Position numbers and translations under genes: made by a program
The notes under the pieces: generated by a model
What the model saw: the letters and a program-made list of their open reading frames with translations, nothing else
Databases searched by the model: none
What the model was told of the DNA's origin: nothing
Shown: positions 31,801 through 45,400 of the stretch, piece by piece
Layout of the letters: every line of letters begins with the position of its first letter
Numbering within the stretch: position 1 is the stretch's first letter
NCBI GenBank assembly: GCA_018340375.1
Contig: JAFFJZ010000009.1
Span: 20,600,501-20,664,500 of the forward strand
From: Gonatopus flavifemur
Taxonomy: Eukaryota; Arthropoda; Insecta; Hymenoptera; Dryinidae
DNA: 64,000 nucleotides
Direction: 5' to 3'

Positions 31801-34800
31801 AATTCCGAGTCGATGCTAGATGGGAGCAAAAAATTCACAATGGTTGCTAGATGGTAGCAAATAATTCCAAAACGTTGCTAGATGAAAGCAAATAATTCTA
31901 AGTCGATGCTACATGGTAGCAAGAAATTCCAAGTCGATGCCAGATGGTAGCAAATAATTCCAAAACGTTACGAGATGACAGCAAATAATTCCAAGTCGAT
32001 GCCAGATGGTATCAAAAGTTCAGAATGGTTGCTAGATGGTAGCAAAAAATTCCGAGTCGATGTTAGATGGCAGCAAAGAATTCAGAATGGTTGCTAGATG
32101 GTAGCAAATAATTCCAAAACGTTGCTAGATGACAGCAAATAATTCCGAGTCGATGCTAGATGGTAGCAAAAAATTCAGAATGATTGCTAGATGGTAGCAA
32201 AAAATTCAGAATGGTTGCTAGATGGTAGCAAATAATTACTCAACGTTGCTACATGACAGCGAATAATTCAAAGTCGATGCTTGATGGTAGCAAAAAATTC
32301 CAAATGAATGCTAGATGGCAGCAAAAAATGCATAATGGTCGCTAGATGATAGCAAGAAATTCCAAGTCGATGCTTGATGGTAGCAAAAACTTCTGAATGG
32401 TTGCTAGATGGTAGCAAATAATTCCAAAACGTTGCCAGATGACAGCAAATAATCCCAAGTCGATGCTAGATGGTAGCAAAAAATTCAGAATGGTTGCTAG
32501 ATGGTAGCAAATAATTCAAAACGTTGCCAGATGACAGCAAATAATTCCGAGTCGATGCTAGATGGTAGCAAAAAATTCAGAATGATTGCTAGTTGGTAGC
32601 AAAAAATTCAGAATGGTTGCTAGATGGTAGCAAATAATTCCTCAACGTTGCTAGATGACAGCAAATAATTCAAAGTCGATGCTTGATGGTAGCAAAAAAT
32701 TCCAAGTGAATGCTAGATGGTAGCAGAAAATTCATGATGGTTGCTAGATGATAGCAAAAAATTCCCAGTCGATGCTAGATGGTAGCAAAAACCTCAGAAT
32801 GGTTGCTAGATGGTAGCAAATAATTCCAAAACGTTGCTAGATGACAGCAAATAATTCCAAGTCGATGCTAGATGGTAGGAAAAAATTCCAAAACGTAGCT
32901 AGGTGACAGCAAATAATTCTAAGTCGATGCTAGATGGTAGCAAAAACTTCAGAATGGTTGCTAGATGGTAGCAAATAATTCCAAAACGTTGCTAGATGAC
33001 AGCAAATAATTCCAAGTCGATGCTAGATGGTAGCAAAAAATTCAGAATGGTTGCTAGATGGTAGCAAATAATTCAAAACGTTGCCAGATGACAGCAAATA
33101 ATTCTAAGTCGATGCGAGATGGTAGCGAAAAATTCCAAGTCAATGCTAGATGGTAGCAAATAATTCCTAAACGTTGATAGGTGACAGCAAATAAATCTAA
33201 GTCGATGCTAGATGGTAGCAAAGAATTCAGAATGGTTGCTAGATGGTAGCAAAAAATTCAGAATGATTGCTAGTTGGTAGCAAAAAATTCAGAATGGTTG
33301 CTAGATGGTAGCAAATAATTCCAAAACCTTGCTAGATGACAGCAAATAATTCTAAGTCGATGCTAGATGGTAGCAAGAAATTCCAAGTCAATGCTAGATG
33401 GTAGCAAATAATTCCTAAACGTTGATAGGTGACAGCAAATAATTCTAAGTCGATGCTAGATGGTAGCAAAGAATTCAGAATGGTTGCTAGATGGTAGCAA
33501 AAAATTCAGAATGATTGCTAGTTGGTGGCAAAAAATTCAGAATGGTTGCTAGATGGTAGCAAATAATTCCTCAACGTTGCTAGATGACAGCAAATAATTC
33601 AAGCCGATGCTTGATGTTAGCAAAAAATTCCAAGTGAATGCTAGATGGTAGCAGAAAATTCATGATGGTTGCTAGATGATAGCAAAAAATTCCAAGTCGA
33701 TGCTAGATGGTAGCAAAAACCTCAGAATGGTTGCTAGATGGTAGCAAATAATGCCAAAACGTTGCTAGATGACAGCAAATAATTCCAAGTCGATGCTAGA
33801 TGGTAGCAAAAAATTCAGAATGGTTGCTAGAAGGTAGCAAATAATTCAAAACGTTGCCGGATGACAGCAAATAATTCCGAGTCGATGCTAGATGGTAGCA
33901 AAAAATTCAGAATGATTGCTAGTTGGTAGCAAAAAATTCAGAATGGTTGCTAGATGGTAGCGGAAAATTCAGAATGGTTCCAAGATGGTAGCGAAAAATT
34001 CAGAATGGTTGCTAGATTGTAGCAAATAATTCCAAAACGTTGCTAGATGACAGCCAATAATTCCGAGTCGATGCTAGATGGGAGCAAAAAATTCACAATG
34101 GTTGCTAGATAGTAGCAAATAATTCCAAAACGTTGCTAGATGAAAGCAAATAATTCTAAGTCGATGCTACATGGTAGCAAGAAATTCCAAGTCGATGCCA
34201 GATGGTAGCAAATAATTCCAAAACGTTGCTAGATGACAGCAAATAATTCCAAGTCGATGCTAGATGGTAGCAAAAAATTCAGAATGATTGCTAGATGGTA
34301 GCAAATAATTACTCAACGTTGCTACATGACAGCGAATAATTCAAAGTCGATGCTTGATGGTAGCAAAAAATTCCAAATGAATGCTAGATGGCAGCAAAAA
34401 ATGCATAATGGTCGCTAGATGATAGCAAGAAATTCCAAGTCGATGCTTGATGGTAGCAAAAACTTCTGAATGGTTGCTAGATGGTAGCAAATAATTCCAA
34501 AACGTTGCCAGATGACAGCAAATAATCCCAAGTCGTCGCTAGATGGTAGCAAAAAATTCCAAAACGTAGCTAGGTGACAGCAAATAATTCAGAATGGTTG
34601 CTAGATGGTAGCAAATAATTACAAAACGTTGCTTGATGACAGCAAATAATTCTAAGTCGATGCTAGATGGGAGCAAGGAATTGCAAGTCGATGCTAGATG
34701 GTAGCCAATAATACCTAAACGTCGCTAGATGAGGCAAATAATGCTAAGTCGATGCTAGATGGTAGCAAAAAATTCCAAGTGGATGCTAGATGGTAGCAAA

Positions 34801-37800
34801 AAATTCAGAATGGTTGCTAGATGATAGCAAAAGATTCCAAGTCGATGTTAGATGGTAGCAAAGAATTCAGAATGATTGCTAGATGTTAGCAAATAATTCC
34901 AAAACGTTGCTAGATGACAGCGAATGATTCTAAGTCGATGCTACATGGTGGCAAGAAATTTCAAGTCGATGCTAGATGGTAGCAAATAATTCCAAAACGT
35001 TGCTAGATGACAGCGAATAATTCCAAGTCGATGCCAGATGGTAGCGAAAAATTCAGAATGGTTGCTAGACGGTAGCAAAAATCAAGAATGGTTGCTAGAT
35101 GGTAGCAAATAATTCCAAAACGTTGCTAGATGATAGCAATCATTTCAAGTCGATGCTAGATGGTAGCAAGAAATTCCAAGTCGATGCTAGATGGTAGCAG
35201 ATGATTCCTAAACGTTGCTAGATAACAGCAAATAATTCTCAGTCGATGCCAGATGGTAGAATAAAATTCCAAGTCGATGCTAGATGGTAGCAAATAATTC
35301 CAAAACGTAGCTACATGACAGCAGATAATTCTAAGTCGATGCTAGATGGTAGCAAAAAATTCAGAATGGTTGCTAGATGGTAGCAAATAATCCCTAAACG
35401 TTGCTTGATGACAGCAAATGATTCAAAGTCGATGCTTGATGGTCGCAAAAAATTCCAAGTGGATGCTAGATGGTAGCAAAAAATTCAGAATGGTTGCTAG
35501 ATGATAGCAGAAAATTCCATGTCGATGCTAGATGGTAGCAAAAACCTCAGAATGGTTGCTAGATGGTAGCAAATAATTCCAAAACGTTGCTAGATGACAG
35601 CAAATAATTCCAAGTCGATGCTAGATGGTAGGAAAAAATTCCAAAACGTAGCTAGGTGACAGCAAATAATTCTAAGTCGATGCTAGATGGTAGCAAAAAC
35701 TTCAGAATGGTTGCTAGATGGTAGCAAATAATTCCAAAACGTTGCTAGATGACAGCAAATAATTCCAAGTCGATGCTAGATGGTAGCAAAAAATTCAGAA
35801 TGGTTGCTAGATGGTAGCAAATAATTCAAAACGTTGCCAGATGACAGCAAATAATTCTAAGTCGATGCGAGATGGTAGCGAAAAATTCCAAGTCAATGCT
35901 AGATGGTAGCAAATAATTCCTAAACGTTGATAGGTGACAGCAAATAAATCTAAGTCGATGCTAGATGGTAGCAAAGAATTCAGAATGGTTGCTAGATGGT
36001 AGCAAAAAATTCAGAATGATTGCTAGTTGGTAGCAAAAAATTCAGAATGGTTGCTAGATGGTAGCAAATAATTCCAAAACCTTGCTAGATGACAGCAAAT
36101 AATTCTAAGTCGATGCTAGATGGTAGCAAGAAATTCCAAGTCAATGCTAGATGGTAGCAAATAATTCCTAAACGTTGATAGGTGACAGCAAATAATTCTA
36201 AGTCGATGCTAGATGGTAGCAAAGAATTCAGAATGGTTGCTAGATGGTAGCAAAAAATTCAGAATGATTGCTAGTTGGTGGCAAAAAATTCAGAATGGTT
36301 GCTAGATGGTAGCAAATAATTCCTCAACGTTGCTAGATGACAGCAAATAATTCAAGCCGATGCTTGATGGTAGCAAAAAATTCCAAGTGAATGCTAGATG
36401 GTAGCAGAAAATTCATGATGGTTGCTAGATGATAGCAAAAAATTCCAAGTCGATGCTAGATGGTAGCAAAAACCTCAGAATGGTTGCTAGATGGTAGCAA
36501 ATAATGCCAAAACGTTGCTAGATGACAGCAAATAATTCCAAGTCGATGCTAGATGGTAGCAAAAAATTCAGAATGGTTCCTAGAAGGTAGCAAATAATTC
36601 AAAACGTTGCCGGATGACAGCAAATAATTCCGAGTCGATGCTAGATGGTAGCAAAAAATTCAGAATGATTGCTAGTTGGTAGCAAAAAATTCAGAATGGT
36701 TGCTAGATGGTAGCGGAAAATTCAGAATGGTTCCAAGATGGTAGCGAAAAATTCAGAATGGTTGCTAGATTGTAGCAAATAAATCCAAAACGCTGCTAGA
36801 TGACAGCCAATAATTCCGAGTCGATGCTAGATGGGAGCAAAAAATTCACAATGGTTGCTAGATAGTAGCAAATAATCCCAAAACGTTGCTAGATGAAAGC
36901 AAATAATTCTAAGTCGATGCTACATGGTAGCAAGAAATTCCAAGTCGATGCCAGATGGTAGCAAATAATTCCAAAACGTTGCTAGATGACAGCAAATAAT
37001 TCCAAGTCGATGCCAGATGGTATCAAAAGTTCAGAATGGTTGCTAGAAGGTAGCAAATAATTCAAAACGTTGCCGGATGACAGCAAATAATTCCGAGTCG
37101 ATGCTAGATGGTAGCAAAAAATTCAGAATGATTGCTAGTTGGTAGCAAAAAATTCAGAATGGTTGCTAGATGGTAGCGGAAAATTCAGAATGGTTCCAAG
37201 ATGGTAGCGAAAAATTCAGAATGGTTGCTAGATTGTAGCAAATAATTCCAAAACGTTGCTAGATGACAGCCAATAATTCCGAGTCGATGCTAGATGGGAG
37301 CAAAAAATTCACAATGGTTGCTAGATGGTAGCAAATAATTCCAAAACGTTGCTAGATGAAAGCAAATAATTCTAAGTCGATGCTACATGGTAGCAAGAAA
37401 TTCCAAGTCGATGCCAGATGGTAGCAAATAATTCCAAAACGTTGCTAGATGACAGCAAATAATTCCAAGTCGATGCCAGATGGTATCAAAAGTTCAGAAT
37501 GGTTGCTAGAAGGTAGCAAATAATTCAAAACGTTGCCGGATGACAGCAAATAATTCCGAGTCGATGCTAGATGGTAGCAAAAAATTCAGAATGATTGCTA
37601 GTTGGTAGCAAAAAATTCAGAATGGTTGCTAGATGGTAGCGGAAAATTCAGAATGGTTCCAAGATGGTAGCGAAAAATTCAGAATGGTTGCTAGATTGTA
37701 GCAAATAATTCCAAAACGTTGCTAGATGACAGCCAATAATTCCGAGTCGATGCTAGATGGGAGCAAAAAATTCACAATGGTTGCTAGATGGTAGCAAATA

Positions 37801-39400
37801 ATTCCAAAACGTTGCTAGATGAAAGCAAATAATTCTAAGTCGATGCTACATGGTAGCAAGAAATTCCAAGTCGATGCCAGATGGTAGCAAATAATTCCAA
37901 AACGTTACGAGATGACAGCAAATAATTCCAAGTCGATGCCAGATGGTATCAAAAGTTCAGAATGGTTGCTAGATGGTAGCAAAAAATTCCGAGTCGATGT
38001 TAGATGGCAGCAAAGAATTCAGAATGGTTGCTAGATGGTAGCAAATAATTCCAAAACGTTGCTAGATGACAGCAAATAATTCCGAGTCGATGCTAGATGG
38101 TAGCGAAAAATTCAGAATGATTGCTAGATGGTAGCAAAAAATTCAGAATGGTTGCTAGATGGTAGCAAATAATTACTCAACGTTGCTAGATGACAGCGAA
38201 TAATTCAAAGTCGATGCTTGATGGTAGCAAAAAATTCCAAATGAATGCTAGATGGCAGCAAAAAATGCATAATGGTCGCTAGATGATAGCAAGAAATTCC
38301 AAGTCGATGCTTGATGGTAGCAAAAACTTCTGAATGGTTGCTAGATGGTAGCAAATAATTCCAAAACGTTGCCAGATGACAGCAAATAATCCCAAGTCGT
38401 CGCTAGATGGTAGCAAAAAATTCCAAAACGTAGCTAGGTGACAGCAAATAATTCAGAATGGTTGCTAGATGGTAGCAAATAATTACAAAACGTTGCTTGA
38501 TGACAGCAAATAATTCTAAGTCGATGCTAGATGGGAGCAAGGAATTGCAAGTCGATGCTAGATGGTAGCCAATAATACCTAAACGTCGCTAGATGAGGCA
38601 AATAATGCTAAGTCGATGCTAGATGGTAGCAAAAAATTCCAAGTGGATGCTAGATGGTAGCAAAAAATTCAGAATGGTTGCTAGATGATAGCAAAAGATT
38701 CCAAGTCGATGTCAGATGGTAGCAAAGAATTCAGAATGATTGCTATATGTTAGCAAATAATTCCAAAACGTTGCTAGATGACAGCGAATGATTCTAAGTC
38801 GATGCTACATGGTGGCAAGAAATTTCAAGTCGATGCTAGATGGTAGCAAATAATTCCAAAACGTTGCTAGATGACAGCGAATAATTCCAAGTCGATGCCA
38901 GATGGTAGCGAAAAATTCAGAATGGTTGCTAGACGGTAGCAAAGAATCAAGAATGGTTGCTAGATGGTAGCAAATAATTCCAAAACGTTGCTAGATGATA
39001 GCAATCATTTCAAGTCGATGCTAGATGGTAGCAAGAAATTCCAAGTCGATGCTAGATGGTAGCAGATGATTCCTAAACGTTGCTAGATAACAGCAAATAA
39101 TTCTCAGTCGATGCCAGATGGTAGAATAAAATTCCAAGTCGATGCTAGATGGTAGCAAATAATTCCAAAACGTAGCTACATGACAGCAGATAATTCTAAG
39201 TCGATGCTAGATGGTAGCAAAAAATTCAGAATGGTTGCTAGATGGTAGCAAATAATCCCTAAACGTTGCTTGATGACAGCAAATGATTCAAAGTCGATGC
39301 TTGATGGTAGCAAAAAATTCCAAGTGGATGCTAGATGGTAGCAAAAAATTCAGAATGGTTGCTAGATGATAGCAGAAAATTCCATGTCGATGCTAGATGG
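28846..39400 (+). repeat. Three related multi-kb blocks within the satellite
   Basis: A distinctive run of variant monomers (ATTACAAAACGTTGCTTG, then GGGAGCAAGGAATTGC, then GTAGCCAATAATACC) starts blocks at 28846, 34621 and 38485, giving spacings of 5775 and 3864 bp. The blocks share long stretches, but the first carries about 1.9 kb more. Earlier, looser copies of the same run lie near 19805 and 24480. Confidence 0.7.
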
Positions 39401-42400
39401 TAGCAAAAAATTCAGAATGGTTGCTAGATGGTAGCGGAAAATTCAGAATGGTTCCGAGATGGTAGCAAAAAATTCAGAATGGTTGCTAGATGGTAGCAAA
39501 TGATTCCAAAACCTTGCTAGATGACAGCAAATAATTCTAAGTCGATGCTACATGGTAGCAAGAAATTCCAAGTCGATGCCAGATGGTAGCAAATAATTCC
39601 AAAACGTTGCTAGATGACAGCAATTAATTCCGAGTCGATGCTAGATGGTAGCAAAGAATTCAGAATGGTTGCCAGATGGTAGCAAATAATTCCAAAACGT
39701 TGCTAGATGACAGCAAATAATTCCGAGTCGATGCTAGATGGTAGCAGAGAATTCAGAATGGTTGCTAGATGATAGCAAATAATTCCAAAACGTTGCTAAA
39801 TGACAGCAAATAATTCAAAGTCGATGCTACATGGTAGCAAGAAATTCCAAGTCGATGCCAGATGGTAGCAAATAATTCCAAAACGTTGCTAGATGACAGC
39901 AAATAATTCCGAGTCGATGCTAGATGGTAGCAAAAAATTCACAATGGTTGCTAGATTGTAGCAAAAAATTCCAAAACGTTGCTAGATGACAGCAAATGAT
40001 TCTAAGTCGATGCTAGATGGTAGCAAAAAATTCAGAATGGTTGCTAGATGGTAGCAAAATATTCCAAGTCGATGCTAGATGGTAGCAAATGATTCCTAAA
40101 CGTTGCGAGATGACAGCAAATGATTCTGAGTCGATGCTAGATGGTAGGAAAAATTCCAAGTCGATGCTAGATGGTAGCAAACAATTCAGAATGGTTGCTA
40201 GAGGGTAGCAAATAATTCCAAAACGTTGCTAGATGACAGCAAATCATTTCAAGTCGATGCTAGATGGTAGCAAAAAATTCAGAATGATTGCTAGATGATA
40301 GCAAAATATTCAAAATGGTTGCTAGATGGTAGCAAATAATTCCTCAACGTTGTCAGATGACAGCAAATAATTCTGAGTCGATGCTAGATGGTAGCAAAAA
40401 ATTCCAAGTGGATGCTAGATGGTAGCAAAAAATTCATAATGGTTGCTAGATGATAGCAAAAGATTCCAAGTCGATGCTAGATGGTAGCAAAAAATTTAGA
40501 ATGGTTGCTAGATGGTAGCAAATAATTCCCAAACGTTGCTAGATGACAGCAAATAATTCTAAGTCGATGCTAGATGGTAGCAAAATATTCAGAATGGTTG
40601 CTAGATGGTAGCAAATAATTCCTAAACGTTGCTAGATGACAGCAAATGCTTCTAAGTCGATGCTTGATGGTAGCAAAAAATTCCAAGTGGATGCTAGATG
40701 GTAGCAAAAAATTCAGAATGGTTGCTAGATGATAGCAAAAAATTCCAAGTCGATGCCAGATGGTAGCAAAAAATTCAGAATGTGTGCTAGATGGTAGCGG
40801 AAAATTCAGATTGGTTCCGAGATGGTAGCAAAAAATTCAGAATGGTTGCTAGATGGTAGCAAATAATTCCAAAACCTTGCTAGATGACAGCAAATAATTC
40901 TAAGTCGATGCTAGATGGTAGCAAGAAATTCCAAGTCAATGCTAGATGGTAGCAAATAATTCCTAAACGTTGATAGGTGACAGCAAATAATTCTAAGTCG
41001 ATGCTAGATGGTAGCAAAGAATTCAGAATGGTTGCTAGATGGTAGCAAAAAATTCAGAATGATTGCTAGTTGGTAGCAAAAAATTCAGAATGGTTGCTAG
41101 ATGGTAGCAAATAATTCCTCAACGTTGCTAGATGACAGCAAATAATTCAAGCCGATGCTTGATGGTAGCAAAAAATTCCAAGTAAATGCTAGATGGTAGC
41201 AGAAAATTCATGATGGTTGCTAGATGATAGCAAAAAATTCCAAGTCGATGCTAGATGGTAGCAAAAACCTCAGAATGGTTGCTAGATGGTAGCAAATGAT
41301 TCCAAAACGTTGCTAGATGACAGCAAATAATTCCAAGTCGATGCTAGATGGTAGCAAAAAATTCAGAATGGTTGCTAGATGGTAGCAAATAATTCAAAAC
41401 GTTGCCAGATGACAGCAAATAAGTCCGAGTCGATGCTAGATGGTAGCAAAAAATTCAGAATGATTGCTAGTTGGTAGCAAAAAATTCAGAATGGTTGCTA
41501 GATGGTAGCAAATAATTCCTCAACGTTGCTAGATGACAGCAAATAATTCAAAGTCGATGCTTGATGGTAGCAAAAAATTCCAAGTGAATGCTAGATGGTA
41601 GCAGAAAATTCATGATGGTTGCTAGATGATAGCAAAAAATTCCAAGTCGATGCTAGATGGTAGCAAAAACCTCAGAATGGTTGCTAGATGGTAGCAAATA
41701 ATTCCAAAACGTTGCTAGATGACAGCAAATAATTCCAAGTCGATGCTAGATGGTAGGAAAAAATTCCAAAACGTAGCTAGGTGACAGCAAATAATTCTAA
41801 GTCGATGCTAGATGGTAGCAAAAACTTCAGAATGGTCGCTAGATGGTAGCAAATAATTTCAAAACGTTGCTAGATGACAGCAAATAATTCCAAGTCGATG
41901 CTAGATGGTAGCAAAAAATTCAGAATGGTTGCTAGATGGTAGCAAATAATTCAAAACGTTGCCAGATGACAGCAAATAATTCTAAGTCGATGCTGGATGG
42001 TAGCAAAAAATTCAGAATGGTTGCTAGATGGTAGCAAATAATTCCTCAACGTTGCTGGATGACAGGAAATAATTCTAAGTCGATGGTAGATGGTGGCAAA
42101 AAATTCCAAGTCGATGCTAGATGGTAGCAAAAAATTCAGAATGGTTGCTAGATGGTAGCAAATAATTCCAAAACCTTGCTAGATGACAGCTAATAATTCT
42201 AAGTCGATGCTAGATGGTAGCAAAAATTTCAGAATGGTTGCTGGATGGTAGCAAATAATTCCAAAACGTTGCTAGATGACAGGAAATAATTCCAAGTCGA
42301 TGCTGGATGGTAGCAAAAAATTCACAATGGTTGCTAGATTGTAGCAAATAATTCCAAAACGTTGCTAGATGACAGCAAATAATTCTAAGTCGATGCTAGA

Positions 42401-42470
42401 TGGTAGCAAATAATTCCTCAACGTTGATAGATGACAGCAAATAATCCCAAGTCGATGCTAGATGGTAGCA

Positions 42471-45400
42471 GAGAATTCAGAATGGTTGCTAGATGGTAGC
42501 AAAAAATTCCAAGTCGATGCTAGATGGTAGCAAATGATTCCTAAACGTTGCTAGATAACAGCAAATAATTCTCAGTCGATGCCAGATGGTAGCAAAAAAT
42601 TCACAATGGTCGCTAGATTGTAGCAAATAATTCCAAAACGTTGCTAGATGACAGCAAATAATTCTAAGTCGATGCTAGATGGTAGCAAATAATTCATCAA
42701 CGTTGATAGATGACAGCAAATAATCCCAAGTCGATGCTAGATGGTAGCAAAGAATTCAGAATGGTTGCTAGATGGTAGCAAAAAATTCCAAGTCGATGCT
42801 AGATGGTAGCAAATGATTCCTAAACGTTGCTAGATAACAGCGAATAATTCTCAGTCGATGCCAGATGGTAGCAAAAAATTCAGAATGGTTGCTAGATTGT
42901 AGCAAAAAATTCCAAAACGTTGCTAGATGACAGCAAATGATTCTAAGTCGATGCTAGATGGTCGCAAAAAATTCAGAATGGTTGCTAGATGGTAGCAAAA
43001 TATTCCAAGTCGATGCTAGATGGTAGCAAATGATTCCTAAACGTTGCGAGATGACAGCAAATAATTCAAGCCGATGCTTGATGGTAGCAAAAAATTCCAA
43101 GTGAATGCTAGATGGTAGCGAAAAATTCATAATGGTTGCTAGATGATAGCAAAAGATTCCAAGTCGATGCTAGATGGTAGCAAAAAATTCAGAATGATTG
43201 CTAGATGATAGCAAAATATTCAAAATGGTTGCTAGATGGTAGCAAATAATTCCTCAACGTTGTCAGATGACAGCAAATAATTCTGAGTCGATGCTAGATG
43301 GTAGCAAAAAATTCCAAGTGGATGCTAGATGGTAGCGAAAAATTCATAATGGTTGCTAGATGATAGCAAAAGATTCCAAGTCGATGCTAGATGGTAGCAA
43401 AAAATTTAGAATGGTTGCTAGATGGTAGCGAATAATTCCCAAACGTTGCTAGATGACAGCAAATAATTCTAAGTCGATGCTAGATGGTAGCAAAGAATTC
43501 AGAATGGTTGCTAGATGGTAGCAAATAATTCCTAAACGTTGCTAGATGACAGCAAATGATTCTAAGTCGATGCTTGATGGTAGCAAAAAATTCCAAGTGG
43601 ATGCTAGATGGTAGCAAAAAATTCAGAATGGTTGCTAGATGATAGCAAAAAATTCCAAGTCGATGCCAGATGGTAGCAAAAAATTCAGAACGTGTGCTAG
43701 ATGGTAGCGGAAAATTCAGATTGGTTCCGAGATGGTAGCAAAAATTCAGAATGGTTGCTAGATGGTAGCAAATAATTCCAAAACCTTGCTAGATGACAGC
43801 AAATAATTCTAAGTCGATGCTAGATGGTAGGAAGAAATTCCAAGTCAATGCTAGATGGTAGCAAATAATTCCTAAACGTTGATAGGTGACAGCGAATAAT
43901 TCTAAGTCGATGCTAGATGGTAGCAAAGAATTCAGAATGGTTGCTAGATGGTAGCAAAAAATTCAGAATGATTGCTAGTTGGTAGCAAAGAATTCAGAAT
44001 GGTCGCTAGATGGTAGCAAATAATTCCTCAACGTTGCTAGATGACAGCAAATAATTCAAGCCGATGCTTGATGGTAGCAAAAAATCCCAAGTGAATGCTA
44101 GATGGTAGCAGAAAATTCATGATGGTTGCTAGATGATAGCAAAAAATTCCAAGTCGATGCTAGATGGTAGCAAAAACCTCAGAATGGTTGCTAGATGGTA
44201 GCAAATAATTCCAAAACGTTGCTAGATGACAGCAAATAATTCCAAGTCGATGCTAGATGGTAGCAAAAAATTCAGAATGGTTGCTAGATGGTAGCAAATA
44301 ATCCAAAACGTTGCCAGATGACAGCAAATAATTCCGAGTCGATGCTAGATGGTAGCAAAAAATTCAGAATGATTGCTAGTTGGTAGCAAAAAATTCAGAA
44401 TGGTTGCTAGATGGTAGCAAATAATTCCTCAACGTTGCTAGATGACAGCAAATAATTCAAAGTCGATGCTTGATGGTAGCAAAAAATTCCAAGTGAATGC
44501 TAGATGGTAGCAGAAAATTCATGATGGTTGCTAGATGATAGCAAAAAATTCCAAGTCGATGCTAGATGGTAGCAAAAACCTCAGAATGGTTGCTAGATGG
44601 TAGCAAATAATTCCAAAACGTTGCTAGATGACAGCAAATAATTCCAAGTCGATGCTAGATGGTAGGAAAAAATTCCAAAACGTAGCTAGGTGACAGCAAA
44701 TAATTCTAAGTCGATGCTAGATGGTAGCAAAACTTCAGAATGGTTGCTAGATGGTAGCAAATAATTCCAAAACGTTGCTAGATGACAGCAAATAATTCCA
44801 AGTCGATGCTAGATGGTAGCAAAAAATTCAGAATGGTTGCTAGATGGTAGCAAATAATTCAAAACGTTGCCAGATGACAGCAAATAATTCTAAGTCGATG
44901 CTAGATGGTAGCGAAAAATTCCAAGTCAATGCTAGATGGTAGCAAATAATTCCTAAACGTTGATAGGTGACAGCAAATAAATCTAAGTCGATGCTAGATG
45001 GTAGCAAAGAATTCAGAATGGTTGCTAGATGGTAGCAAAAAATTCAGAATGATTGCTAGTTGGTAGCAAAAAATTCAGAATGGTTGCTAGATGGTAGCAA
45101 ATAATTCCAAAACCTTGCTAGATGACAGCAAATAATTCTAAGTCGATGCTAGATGGTAGCAAGAAATTCCAAGTCAATGCTAGATGGTAGCAAATAATTC
45201 CTAAACGTTGATAGGTGACAGCAAATAATTCTAAGTCGATGCTAGATGGTAGCAAAGAATTCAGAATGGTTGCTAGATGGTAGCAAAAAATTCAGAATGA
45301 TTGCTAGTTGGTGGCAAAAAATTCAGAATGGTTGCTAGATGGTAGCAAATAATTCCTCAACGTTGCTAGATGACAGCAAATAATTCAAGCCGATGCTTGA

